A stretch of 64,000 nucleotides of DNA from Moniliophthora roreri (Eukaryota; Basidiomycota; Agaricomycetes; Agaricales; Marasmiaceae): positions 186,001 through 250,000 of the forward strand of contig LATX02000177.1 of the NCBI GenBank assembly GCA_001466705.2, given 5' to 3'. The stretch's first letter is position 1. The number at the start of each line of letters is the position of its first letter. Made by a program: the position numbers and the translations under genes. The notes beneath the pieces were generated by a model. The model made no database searches. It was not told the DNA's origin and saw only the letters and a program-made list of their open reading frames with translations. Below are positions 33,569 to 44,219 of this stretch, piece after piece.

Positions 33569-35057
33569 TTAGCCCCTGTTATGGTTCGAAGTTCCAGCTT
33601 CGAATATCGTAGCTCCATTGACATATCTTACCGGCACAAACATCCTCTCCTCTCCATCGTCGGTGGTGAGTGTGATGGGTTCCCTGTCGTCTGTGATGCG
33701 AACGATGGTATAGACAGGTGGAGCTTCTTCTTCTTCTTCAGTAGAAGTGGGGCTCGTCGGTAAGATTGGAGAGGGTGGACGAATCAGCATAGTCCTCCTC
33801 AAAGCCATCAAGAGTTGGATGACTCCGAACAGACCGTGCGATAAAAATTTGTTCACTTCGTCGTAGTCGTGGGCAATGTTCAGAGAGATGGTGAGGTTGG
33901 TATGTGTCGCAGACCGAACACTGGTAGTCTCGACAGTCCTGTGTATGGTGACCCTGCTTACTGCATTGATTGCATTTATGAACTCGGGTATGGATATCGG
34001 ACTGGGTGGAGAGGAGGACGGTTGATTTTTGGGTTCGGTTGTTGCGGCGTCGGCGCTGTTTTCGGGGGGCGACGGGCTGTTTGGGGGTGACGGGTCGGAG
34101 GGTCCAGGAGGAGGTGTCCTAGGGGTCGTCTGGGGCGTTCCAATCCTGGGTGGTCCAGGTGTTCTGAGGGTCGCTGTTTGCAGAGATTGTGAAAGGGATA
34201 CAAGGGGGTGGGGTAGGGGTTCTGTTGAGCTCGGCTCGAGTGACAGGGATCTCCTTGACATCGGGACTAAACTGGACTCGGAGCTGGATGGATCGGGGGA
34301 CAGGTTCTGGGGNTGTATGGTGACCCTGCTTACTGCATTGATTGCATTTATGAACTCGGGTATGGATATCGGACTGGGTGGAGAGGAGGACGGTTGATTT
34401 TTGGGTTCGGTTGTTGCGGCGTCGGCGCTGTTTTCGGGGGGCGACGGGCTGTTTGGGGGTGACGGGTCGGAGGGTCCAGGAGGAGGTGTCCTAGGGGTCG
34501 TCTGGGGCGTTCCAATCCTGGGTGGTCCAGGTGTTCTGAGGGTCGCTGTTTGCAGAGATTGTGAAAGGGATACAAGGGGGTGGGGTAGGGGTTCTGTTGA
34601 GCTCGGCTCGAGTGACAGGGATCTCCTTGACATCGGGACTAAACTGGACTCGGAGCTGGATGGATCGGGGGACAGGTTCTGGGGGCGCGGACACTCTGGT
34701 TGCAGCGGGGGGGACTGGGGAAGGTTGGGGCTCGGGACTTGGAGATGGTTCTGGTCGATCGAACCCGTCTGTATTGAAACAGTAGATCATGATGGGGGGG
34801 GCAGACATAGGTCGGGAACTCTCGACGAGCTCATAGTCCTCAAGGGCCTCTGTGGGAGATCGAGGAGGATATTCCAATCTGCCTGTGGGAGATGTCTCTC
34901 CCCTGCAGGCGGCGGCGTAATCTGATCGGGAGAAAGAATGAGGGGGAAAGATTTCTGGGGCACAAATCATCGGTACTGTCAACTGTCCTGGGATCATAAA
35001 TCCCAACGCGGCGATGTCAATGGCGAGCCTATTGAGTTGGAGGTTGGTGGCAGTCAT
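33569..35057 (-). pseudogene. Third ORF of element D (Pro/Ser-rich), downstream of pol
   Basis: It starts at ATG 35057, overlapping the pol stop as TAATG. The first frame (to 34491) gives MTATNLQLNRLAIDIAALGF, an acidic block EALEDYELVESSRP and a long Pro-rich linker. A second frame (from about 34633 to 33569) continues Pro/Ser-rich and ends in an ordered part: TNLTISLNIAHDYDEVNKFL, a Glu run, then YTIVRITDDREPITLTTDDG and RMFVPVRYVNGATIFEAG. The frame change plus the duplication at 33942-34684 make the exact protein uncertain. It lies where some LTR elements carry an extra gene, but it has no signal peptide or membrane span, so it is not env-like. Function unknown. Confidence 0.65.
33942..34684 (-). 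repeat. Direct duplication of 371 bp around N at 34313
   Basis: 33942-34312 and 34314-34684 are identical by eye (offset 372) with the N at the join, inside the third ORF of element D. Probable contig-overlap artefact; if so it is also the reason the 33569-34633 frame repeats its Pro-rich block. Confidence 0.9.
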
Positions 35058-35059
35058 TA
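35055..35059 (-). promoter_or_regulatory. TAATG stop-start overlap between pol and third ORF
   Basis: Minus strand reads TAATG: the pol stop TAA (35059-35057) shares its last A with the ATG (35057-35055) of the third ORF. Such overlaps are used for coupled termination-reinitiation in some retrotransposons and fungal viruses. In element E the homologous spacing is TAAACATG. Confidence 0.6.
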
Positions 35060-38000
35060 GGCTGTCGAAGTGTTGGTACTGTCATTGGACAAACTGGTAA
35101 TCGCCGAGGAGGTGATCGACAAGCGGGGTGTTTCGAGCTGCTTCGATGATTCGTTCTCGGTAGGTGGTGTTGTTGAGGAGATAGAGAAGTTGAGCGGCGG
35201 TGGGGCGGAGGTTTTCGTAGGTGTAGGATTGAGACATTTCGATTGAGATGCTTTGGTGAGGATTTTCCTAAGCTTATTGGCCTTTTTATAGTCCGCTAAT
35301 GTCTCTTTGGTGTGTTCAAAATCTTCTTCCCATAGCCACTCGTTCTCCGCTGAGGGATATCCCTTCCAAGACACTAGGAACGTTTGAGGTTTCCTTTTTG
35401 GGGTATGTCCGATAATCGCCTCTATCTCGTGTTCTTCCTGTCCTTCTATCAGATCAGGCGGTGGTTTGAGGAAGTTCCTTCCGTGGACCTCGTTTCGTTT
35501 GTATGGGGATAGGAGGGATGCATGGAAGACGGGGTGAACTTTCCACTGTTCTGGTAGAGTTAATTTGTACGTTACTAGTCCCAATACTGACTCAATTTTG
35601 AAGGGTCCTTCCCTTTTTGGTGCTAACTTCTTTGATGGGTATCTGAAGTTGAGGTTTTTCCCTTCTAACCACACCTTTTGGCCCACCGTAAATGGAGTAA
35701 ATGATTGTTTGGTTGTCCCTTCCATTCTTCTCCTTGCTAGCTCCATGAGAGAATAAGTTTCTTCTCGGAGTTTCTTTAATTCCGACAGTCTTGTTTCCAT
35801 GGACAGAATCATTGTCTTTGTAAAGGCTGTTGGGAGGGGTCTCAGGTTGTATCCCATCATTAGGTAGAATGGGGATTTCTTTATTGTGGAGTGTGTCCTG
35901 TTGTTGTGTGCAAACTCAGCAAAGGGGAGGAGTTCTGCCCATTTGTCTTGTTGTCTGGAGCAGAACAATCGAAGGAAGACTTCTAACTCCTGGTTGACTC
36001 TTTCAGATTCTCCGTCTGTTTGTGGATGGAATGCAGTACTCATCATGTGTTTTACTCCTAATTGTTTTCCTAGCTCTTGGAAGACTTTCGCAGTGAATTG
36101 GGGGTCTCTGTTAGAGATAATCTTGTTGGGTAATCCGAATCATTTGTATACATTGTTGAGAAGCAGTGTTGCAGTTTGCTCTGCATCAATGGTTTTGTTA
36201 CATGGTGTGAAAATTACCCCCTTAGTAGAGGAGTGGTCCACCACGACTAGAATAGTATCGTATCCTTCCGATTCTGGCAGGTCTGTGATCAAATCCATAG
36301 TGATCTTTGAGAATGGTAACACATCTTTTTCCCCTTCGATGGGTAGTAATGGAGCCTTAGTTGGGTGAGTAATTGATTTGCTTTCTTGACATTTTGCGCA
36401 TCCATCAACGAACATTCTGACGAATTTCGCCATTCCTGGCCACCAATAGTCTCGAGAGACCTGTTCAAGAGTATTGAATTGTCCCGGGTGTCCAACTCCT
36501 TTTGCCTCGTGTATCGTTTTCACAATTCCGCATCGTAAGTTCCCTTTGTTTGGGACGTAACATCTGTTCTTGTAGAAAAGAAGTCCGTCATGAGTTGTCC
36601 AGTCTTCCAGTGCTGACTTGATCGGTGGTGGGCCTTCTTTGAGAATCGTCCTCATTGCATCGTCATATAAGGTTTCTCCTTTTAGGTTTTCTATTAAGTC
36701 GTTTTGTAGTTTGACGTCCATAGCTCTTAGGAAGAACTTATCTGGTAGCATAACAACATTATCGTTGTCATTCTTGTTGTTGTCAATGTGATCCGGTCTT
36801 CTAGAAAGAGCGTCCGATTGTGTCATTTTTGTCCCAGCTGTATGAATTAACTGGAGGTCGAATTGGGATAGGAATAAACTCCATCTGGCTTGTCTTTGGT
36901 TCAATTTTTGTGCTGTTTTGAAAAACATGAGGTTTTTGTGATTGGATAGAACAGTGATCAGATGTTTTCCTCCCATGAGGTAATGTCGCCATGATTCAAG
37001 AGCTCGAACAATGCTGAAAAGTTCCCGATCATATATTTCGTAATTCCTTTCCATTGGTGTGAGAGAATGTGAGATGTAACCGCATGGATGCCATTCTCCA
37101 TTGGGTCCTTGTTGTCTAAGAACCACTCCTGTTGCCCATTTTGACACATCACATTCTATTAGGAAGGGTTTTTCAGTATCTGGCATAATCAATACTGGTT
37201 CGGAGAGGAACTTCCGTTTCAGGGCATCAAACGCCGATTGACATTCTTTGGTCCATTCGAATTTTTTGTCCTTTTTTGTTAGTTCGTTTAATGGCCTGGC
37301 AAGTTCCAAAAATTATCTGATGAACTTTCGATAGAAGTTTCTGAATCCTAAGAATGATTGGACTCCTCTGACTGTCATGGGTGGTTTCCAATCTCGTATC
37401 CCAGCTAGTTTGATAGGGTCCATTCCGATGTATCTGGGTCTGATGATCATTCCTAAGAAGTCTATTTCCGTTATGTCAAATTTGCATTTCTCTGGTTTCA
37501 GGAACAGGTTGTGGAGTTGTAGCCGTTCTAGAACTTTGATTGTCCGTTTTCGATGAGTTTCCAGGTCAGATGAGAATATTAAAATATCGTCCATATAGAT
37601 GACTATCCAGCCTTCTTCGATATAATCAGTGAAGATGTCATCCATAAATGATTGAAACGTAGCTGGAGAATTGGACAATCCAAAGAACATCACCATTGGT
37701 TCATAGAGTCCTTTGTTTGTCTTGAAAGCGGCCTTCCATTGATCTCCATCTTTGATCCTGATATTATTGTATCTGTTCCGTAAATCCAGTTTAGTGAAGT
37801 ATTGCGCTCCTTTTAGTTTGTCAATAAGATCTGATACTAGCGGCAAAGGGTAGGTATTTTTGATTGTCGCTTTGTTCAATTCTCGGTAATCTTGACATGG
37901 TCTGAAGGCTCCTTTTTCCTTTTTTGACACAAAGAAGAAGGGTGAAGCCATTGGGGATTTCGAGGGTCGTATGTAACCTTTGTGGAGATTATCAGTTAAG

Positions 38001-38742
38001 AATTCGTTTTGGAGTTGTTGTTCTATTGGGGAAAAGGAGTAGACCTTGCAGTTCAATGTTTCTATTCCGGGTTTAAGGTCGATGGCGTGATCATAGGGTC
38101 TGGATTCTGGAAACCTTTCCAACACATGTTTTTCGAATTGTCGTTTGTACTCGATAAGGAAGTCTGGGATTAATTCTTCGACAGGCTTTTTCTCTTCTGT
38201 TTTCTGGTTGTGTTCGAGTGTTTGGGAAACAGAAGTTTTTGCTTGTATGAGAATCTCTGGTGGTGTATGGTCTAGTATTCCTCTGAAGCGTCTGATATCA
38301 AGTTTCCTTCTTGTTGGGAATTTGATTTCTCTGTTTCTCCAATTGATCTGGGGATTATAATGTCGTAACCATGGCATTCCGAGAATGAGTTGTTCACCTC
38401 CTAATCCAGACACCATGAGGTCTTCTGTCATCTTCTTATCTCCGATAAAAAAGGTTACTCGGGCCATATGTGTTACATATGCCGAGGTATTCAGGGTTCC
38501 ATCTACATTGAGGACTTTTACCCTTTTTTCTAGTTTGGTTAAAGGAAGACGTAACTTTCGAGCCGTTACTCGGCTAATGAAATTTCCTTCTGCTCCAGAA
38601 TCTAGGAGCGCTAGCTTTTCGACGATTTGTTCACCAGTATAGAGTGCCAGCGGAATACGCATAGAATTTCGTTCCATCGCGGCGGATACAGTTACACTAG
38701 AGATACGAATTGGTGGGGGAGACGTCGAGCTCAACCGCTGCA
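35057..38742 (-). pseudogene. Pol of element D: protease, RT, RNase H, integrase, chromodomain
   Basis: One continuous -1 frame entered from gag. Protease: LLDSGAEGNFIS near 38610 and LILGMPWLRHYNPQINW near 38370. RT: FFFVSKKEKGAFRPCQDYRE, DLRNRYNN, MVMFFGLSNSPATFQSFMDD and the catalytic YMDD in IVIYMDDILIFS near 37590. RNase H: FLIECDVSKWATGVVLRQQG near 37170, with NYEIYDRELFSIVRALESWR. Integrase: zinc-binding HEAKGVGHPGQFNTLEQVSR with CAKC, core MDLITDLPESEGYDTILVVV and HPQTDGESERVNQE. Chromodomain: FLVSWKGYPSAENEWLWEED near 35340. Interrupted by TAA at 37315-37313 (between RT and RNase H) and TGA at 36142-36140 (CGA-Arg expected in KRFGLPN). Otherwise complete. Confidence 0.92.
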
Positions 38743-38752
38743 CTAAAAACCC
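38743..38752 (-). promoter_or_regulatory. -1 frameshift site GGGTTTT-TAG (element D)
   Basis: The gag frame reads G GGT TTT TAG (heptamer 38752-38746, stop 38745-38743) and the pol frame is -1. Identical heptamer to elements A, E and F. Confidence 0.75.
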
Positions 38753-40098
38753 CCTCCTTCCATAAGGTCTAAGATCTGGGTTTGTTCTTCTTCAGAGAAG
38801 TCTCGGTAGATAGCACGGATTTTATGATATGCATCTTCTGGAGTGGACTTCTTCGGGTTCTCCCTCTTCTGTTCATTCTTCGGCTTTTCCTGACAATTCT
38901 TCGCAATATGCCCTGGTTTGCTACACTTATAGCATAGCCCCTTTCAGTGATATTCTTGTGCTTCTTCATCGGAGATTCGGTTTACCTTTGTTTCGGGTTT
39001 AGACGGCTTCTTCGTCTTTTCTCCTCTGGTGATGGCCATCATGGTAAGCCAAGCGTTATTGTACTTCCTAGCTCTGTCGTACCATTCTTCGATAGTGTCT
39101 GGTTGATCAGGTTGCATCAAACAGGATTTGAGAAGGGCAGGATGAAGTCCAGCGAGGAAGTGATCAATAAGGGCTCTGTTGTCATATTCGGCATCCGCGG
39201 CGAGGAGACGGAATTCCGTTATATATTCGTCTACGTGTTTCTTGTTCTGTTTGAGAAGCTTCATCTTCAATCTAGTGTTGGTTCCAATATCTAGAGGTCA
39301 AAACGCTTTCTTGAAATCTTCGAGGAATTCTTCCCATGTTAATACATGAATTTGATCCTCGGGTTTGGTATCTGGGGCTTCTGTTTCCTTTTCCAGAAGT
39401 GTCTTTTTGTATTCATTCGTCTTGGCTTTCATCCAACTCACGGCCTGTCCTTCCTTCATGTATGACAGGGTAAATAGAATTTTATCTTTGTCGTTAGGGT
39501 AAAGGGTTTCATTAGCCATGAGGTATAAGTCTACTTCCGTAAGGAAGGTACTAGCCTTGGCTGGGCTTCCATCGTAGCTGTTCGGTACTGCCACTTTATT
39601 TTCCTTTTTCTTTTCTCCATTCGTTAACGTCTGCAAGATGGAAATTAAATCCTGAAGTGATGCGGAAGTCTGCTGCGTGGTCATGGGGTCTGAGGGAAGA
39701 GGTGAAGATAAGGTGGTTGAAATTGGTGTTTCCGGTTTGTCAGTTTCTAACGGCCTGCTCGTAGAGGACAGCGAGTTCTGGGTTTTGGAAGAGTGGATCT
39801 GAATTACTGTCTCTGTAGTCGGGGAGCTCGTCTGTTCCTGAGAAGGCTCTTGTGATGTATGGGAAGATTCTTGGGTCGACATTCTCCTTTCGTTGTCTGA
39901 TAGCTTGAAGCCCGTCATGAAGTCTATTGTCTGTCTGGTTCTGGACCTGGTTCTGGGGGTCCTGGTTGTCCGTTGTTGGATTTCCTCTCTTGCCTCTTCC
40001 TGGGCAATTAATTCTAATCTTTGGATTCTTTGCTCGAATGTGAGCTCAACTTCTGGTGTGATAAGAAGAAAGGCTCTCCTCTGTTGTTCTTGTTCCAA
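38743..40098 (-). pseudogene. Gag of element D with CCHC knuckle
   Basis: A single frame from about 40098 (ATG in MEQEQQRRAFLL; open reading extends a little upstream toward 40160) to TAG 38745-38743. N-terminus is Gln/Glu and Ser/Thr-rich (TPRTRSRTRQTIDFMTG), then the capsid (AVPNSYDGSPAKASTFLTEV; YMKEGQAVSWMKAKTNEY; FLAGLHPALLKSCLMQPDQP) and nucleocapsid knuckle CYKCSKPGHIAKNC near 38930-38890. Interrupted twice by TGA at 39300-39298 and 38946-38944, both where CGA is expected (AF-R-PLDIG; EYH-R-KGLC). No frameshifts. Capsid and RNA-binding precursor of the virus-like particle. Confidence 0.88.
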
Positions 40099-40183
40099 TA
40101 ATTCGGGATCTTCAGCTGTGGTTCGCCGATGTCTAGACGTGGTGTTGAGTTGGGTGCCTTAACCTAGAAAGGTCGGCAAAATC

Positions 40184-40193
40184 AGCTTGACCT
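40184..40193 (-). other. Primer-binding site of element D, self-priming type
   Basis: AGGTCAAGCT on the minus strand, 2 bp inside the 5' LTR. It is the exact complement of AGCTTGACCT in the LTR (40345-40336), which lies 34 bp downstream of TATAAATA (40379-40372). I see no obvious match to a tRNA 3' end (no TGG start next to the LTR). Confidence 0.7.
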
Positions 40194-40195
40194 AA

Positions 40196-40579
40196 TGTTA
40201 CGCGAGTCCTTCACTGTGAACAATAAGTTCAAGTTTGAGCTTGAAGGACTTGATTCTTGAAGTCAATAGAGTTGATTCAATTGACTTAAGATAGAAGTTC
40301 AAATGATCAGACAAGGTTTTGATAAGGTTTTAACCAGGTCAAGCTAGAGAAGCTTGTTAACCGGTTAAGTGTATTTATAGAAAATAGACTCTAACTATGA
40401 CTAAGTACTCAGAACTCAAAATAGCTACTATGAGTAAGCATAGTGAATCTTGGTAAGTAAAAGAAACAGAGAGAAGCATTGGTAATGAAAAAGAATACAA
40501 GACTAAGCAAGATAACGAGAAATGGAATACAAATACATTAAGCACCCTACTTGTCCTCGGAGTCCTCGTGTTTGTAACA
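40196..40579 (-). repeat. 5' LTR of element D
   Basis: 384 bp, TGTTACGCGAGTCC to GTTTGTAACA on the plus strand. TATA box at 40379-40372 and presumed transcript start at AGCTTGACCTGG (40345). It retains GCGAG where the other LTR has GTGAG, a CpG transition. Confidence 0.92.
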
Positions 40580-40650
40580 CTTCATTTTCAACTATAAAAG
40601 TGCAAAATATTCTCTATTTGTGTGAAATAAAAGGTAAAAGTTATGCATAT
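40580..40650 (-). repeat. Continuation of the long inverted repeat, left arm
   Basis: Starts with the second CTTCA of element D and matches the reverse complement of 41915-41985 (TTCAACNATAAAAGTGCAA). It shows that D inserted into the arm. Confidence 0.65.
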
Positions 40651-41900
40651 CACCATAATTGGCACCAGCATTGTAAGAGGCTCTATATTTCTTCCTCAAC
40701 ACTTATGGCCATTCTGAGCTGGTATTTTTCAAGATATAATGTGAAAATAGTTGAAATAAATTTGTAGTATGTAAATATGAGAAATTGAGGACAGGAGAAA
40801 GCAAATTGTGTCAACATTATTACTTCTAGTCTGACCTACACTACTAGTCTAGGAGACAGCACTGCTAAACAGAATTTTCTTGCCCATATGTGGCAGATTA
40901 CTCAGCACTCAAACTCACATGGACCAAAAGAGCCATACAGCTGGATTTTAGCTAGATCCAGATTGTAACATGGTGCCTCCAAGCTGAGGCACATTGTGTG
41001 GCCAGTGTGCTGCCAGAAGTCAAATAGATTGCATAGACAGAGTGGTCCTCTGTGATACATAGACCATTGGATTGTGTTCTCTGGAACAGGTTGAGGCAAA
41101 TGGCATCTGTGAATGTATTCCATGACAAGAACCCTGAACCACATACTCTTGTGCAAGAGAAGTTGGCACTGCTATAACATCTGCTTTTTAGCTTGCTTAT
41201 AAAGCAGTGTGACACAATGAAGAAGAGTCCCAAGTGGGGACAATGTGCTACTACTATCTGCAATAGAAGCCAGAGAGTCTTTAAAAAGAACATTATAAAT
41301 ATACAAGAGAAAAAAAAATTGCACTGACACTGTTGCTGACTGTGTCACTTACAGGCCAGGTTACTACCTATGTAGTATCTAATTAGTATTATAATTGAAG
41401 CCCTGTAAGCATTGAACTTTGAACTCCAAAATGAACTATTCTTATATGCATATCATACTACAGTAACACTACATAGCACAGGACACAGGACAGTATGATT
41501 TTCACCTCTATCACAGACAGTGTCACTGACAACATATATGGTGCAATCTGGCTTTAACCTACACAAGGCCCCCTTCTTACCTCCAACTGCTTATCATTGC
41601 CTATAATGCCTCTGACAATGTGTTGTATTGCATTCTGTACCTTTCTCCTACACCTCTCACCCATGCCTCTCCCTCACATCTCACATCTGCACTTCTTATA
41701 CTGTCATCCAGTGCATATACCTGGATAATGGCTGTGCCAATAGCAATATGAATCTGGTTAAAAAAAATTCTCAGTATTACAAGGATGACAATGAGTAGAC
41801 AAAGCATACCAAAGACTCTTCAGGGCCTAACCTGCTACTGCTAGCAATTCTAAAGTACAGAAGGATCAGTAAATTCTTTGGAGTTTTCAGCAGTCTTACT
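40651..41900. other. Spacer between inverted-repeat arms, no gene recognised
   Basis: About 1.25 kb with no convincing frame. Possible coding debris near 40900-41160 (for example WNRLRQMASVNVFHDKNPEP on the plus strand) resembles retroelement polyprotein text but is too short to place. A run of eight A at about 41311-41318 and CpG near zero. Confidence 0.35.
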
Positions 41901-43440
41901 AATAATATGCATAACTTTTACCTTCAAAAATTCACATGCAAATGGAGAATACTTGCACTTTTATGGTTGAAAATGCAATATATAAGGGAATTGAGGACTA
42001 GTGTGAGCTCTGAGCAGCTAGTTAAAGCAAGTAGTAGAGAAGGACTTAAAGTATCAGCAGAGTAATGGTTGATGGTAGGCCATATAGAAGTACCTGACCA
42101 CTGCTGGTATGAAAACAAACAGTGAATATGAATCCAGAGGAGTGTCCTGAAACCTGTAGAGACTAAAACCACACCATACCTCTCTATTGAAAGCATACTA
42201 AAGGGAATATTTTCAATTTTTTAATAATATTTTTGATTCAACACTCAATTTGAAGAAAGAATAAAAGCCTTCAATGATACTCAGACAGAATATTAATGGA
42301 GAAACAGAGATAAACAGAGAATAATGAATTGTTGGCAGGATACTTGAGATACTGATATCAAATTGAAGCAAATGAAATAGATGATAGGATACTGAGAAGG
42401 TGCCTGGATCACAGAAGAGAGGAAGACAAAGCTGTATGATAGAAGGACCAAAGTGGCTGAGCTGATATGTACACTTGAATGAGAAAAGAAGTGTATTATA
42501 TGTCTACAGAGCAGATGACAGTAGAGAGAGAAGGAAGGAACCATGTGGAGTGGCATAGAAGTATAATATTTGCAAATAGAATTGGAAGGGGAGCTGTTTG
42601 GCAAGAGAAAATTGCAAATGATTGGTGTTGGGAGACTGCACAATTGTCATAGAAAAGGAAGAAAGAGTTTATGGCTATGAAGCCTGACTACAATTGGACA
42701 CTGTGACAGGGAAATTACCAAATACAGCTCAGTTTTATATATTATTTAGCATCCAACTCAGTTTTATTTTTATATGTGACAAATATCTTAGATTATTTAT
42801 ATTGTAGGGTATGAAAGAGGTCATGTTTTGTAGGTGAAAGGCAGAAGAGATACTGCCTACCAATCACCAGAGTGTATGAGGTTGTTGTTCAGGTAGAAGA
42901 GCTACCAGCAATCAGTATTTTCAGGCTCTAGCTTATTTAGTTGTGCAAGAGGTGCAGGCTGGTTGAGACTTAAGATTGTATTCCAAACCAGAGATCTAAA
43001 TAAAAGCTAGAAAGAGCTTGGCTTTTAATGCAAGAGGTGTGTTTTCAGATAAGACAAACATTGTATCAGTTACTAAGAGAGTAGCTGACATGCATCAGTA
43101 TAGTCTGGTGTGTTGATGTGAATCATAGAGAGATTCAGGCTAGCAGTGTCTAGAAAATTTGTCCTCTTGAAGAAGTTTAACCTTTGGGCAGTTTCTAGTT
43201 GAACCTTTACTTACCAGTTTTGCTTTTAAAGTGATTAATAAAACCAGAAAACCAGAAAATATTTATAAGTACTGAACACACATCTCAATCTGAGAAGTTT
43301 GTTTTGAAGACATCCATCTCTGAACTACTGAGTGAGATGCTGAGAATTATTCTTAACATTGTGGTAATAGTGAATTATGCTAAACCAACTTGCAAAACAT
43401 CTGATAATCAAGAACTTACCTATCTTTTAGGGGCATTCCA
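41901..43440 (+). repeat. Right arm of long inverted repeat
   Basis: Reverse-complement partner of 31655-33184 plus 40580-40650. Contains ATATATAAGGGAATTGAGG near 41979, TATA-like, and ends near GAACTTACCTATCTTTTA at 43430. No coding. The pair could be two inverted copies of an LTR-like repeat or terminal arms of a larger transposon. No terminal CA/TG or target duplication was identified. Confidence 0.65.
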
Positions 43441-44219
43441 AATCAATATTCTACTGTCATGAACCCTTTGGAGTCTTCACAGTGTTGAAATACACTCTCA
43501 AGTTTCTTCTCACAGCAGGTTCCTTCACAATCCACTTCATCTAGTGAATCCAATGTGTTTATGCCTTCAGCTACTCTGATTCATAGCTGAGAAAGGAGAG
43601 TTACAAGGAATATAGCTCCACCAGTTCTACATATTCTATATCTTACTCTGCTAAGCCAGACATTCAACTCAAATAGCAGCAGAATCACTACACAGGCCAC
43701 AGGTTAATGAAGACAGTCTGTTATATATAATATTCTGATGAAAATGTACCCTTATGTCTCTTCCATACCATTATTGTTCTATTTTGCAGGTATCAGCAAG
43801 CAGAACCTGTCTACTACACAAAATACATCTCAGATATTCATACCTCTAACACCTGTTACTCTGACTCATAGCCTTCCCTCTTTCTCATAGAATATCATCC
43901 AGATACTATACAAAAACATGGAGGAAGGATTTCCTGCTGGTTTTATGAGCCATAACACACCAGGAACCCTCTTGTTCAGCATCAGCACTTCAGATGAATT
44001 GCTCTCATTTCTGCCAGCTCTGCAGATGCTATCTGTCTGTGGGACTCATATCACCTTGCTTCTCACAATGCCACCTGAATCTCCAGTGGAGACTCACAGC
44101 CCTGCGAGTGTTACACATCCCTCCAACAACACAAACTCACCTACAAGTTGTGATCTGGTTTCCAAGGCAAATGAAGACATCAATCTGTTTTCATGGGAAT
44201 AGCTCCTCAAGTCAGAGAG
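43441..44219 (+). other. Upstream flank of the DUF6589-like gene
   Basis: Mostly unreadable. A 94-residue frame at 43918-44202 (MEEGFPAGFMSHNTPGTLLF) has Ser/Pro/Thr-rich composition and could be the degraded N-terminus of the gene that follows. No promoter element identified. Confidence 0.3.

Larger units (their letters stand above)
33185..40579 (-). mobile_element. Element D: full-length Ty3/gypsy chromovirus, TSD CTTCA
   Basis: Identical-length LTRs of 384 bp (33185-33568 and 40196-40579), near-identical by eye, flanked by CTTCA at 33180-33184 and 40580-40584. Reading the minus strand: 5' LTR, primer site (40193-40184), gag, -1 frameshift site (38752-38746), protease, RT, RNase H, integrase, chromodomain, TAATG overlap, third ORF, purine-rich stretch, 3' LTR. 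The interior is CpG-rich, unlike the flanks, so it is the youngest insertion here. Only two stops interrupt gag and two interrupt pol. It contains a 371-bp duplication at the N at 34313, so its true length is about 7.02 kb if that is an artefact. Confidence 0.93.

Noticed and set aside
33569..34633. Extended Pro-rich protein with an internal perfect repeat as a real repeat protein.
   Set aside because: The internal repeat is created by the 371-bp duplication at the N at 34313.
36140..39300. TGA codons at conserved Arg positions could mean TGA is read as an amino acid.
   Set aside because: The replaced codon is CGA, so a single CpG transition explains each. TAA and TAG stops also occur (37313-37315), gag ends use TGA (F) like TAA/TAG in sister elements, and fungi with nuclear TGA-Arg are not known.
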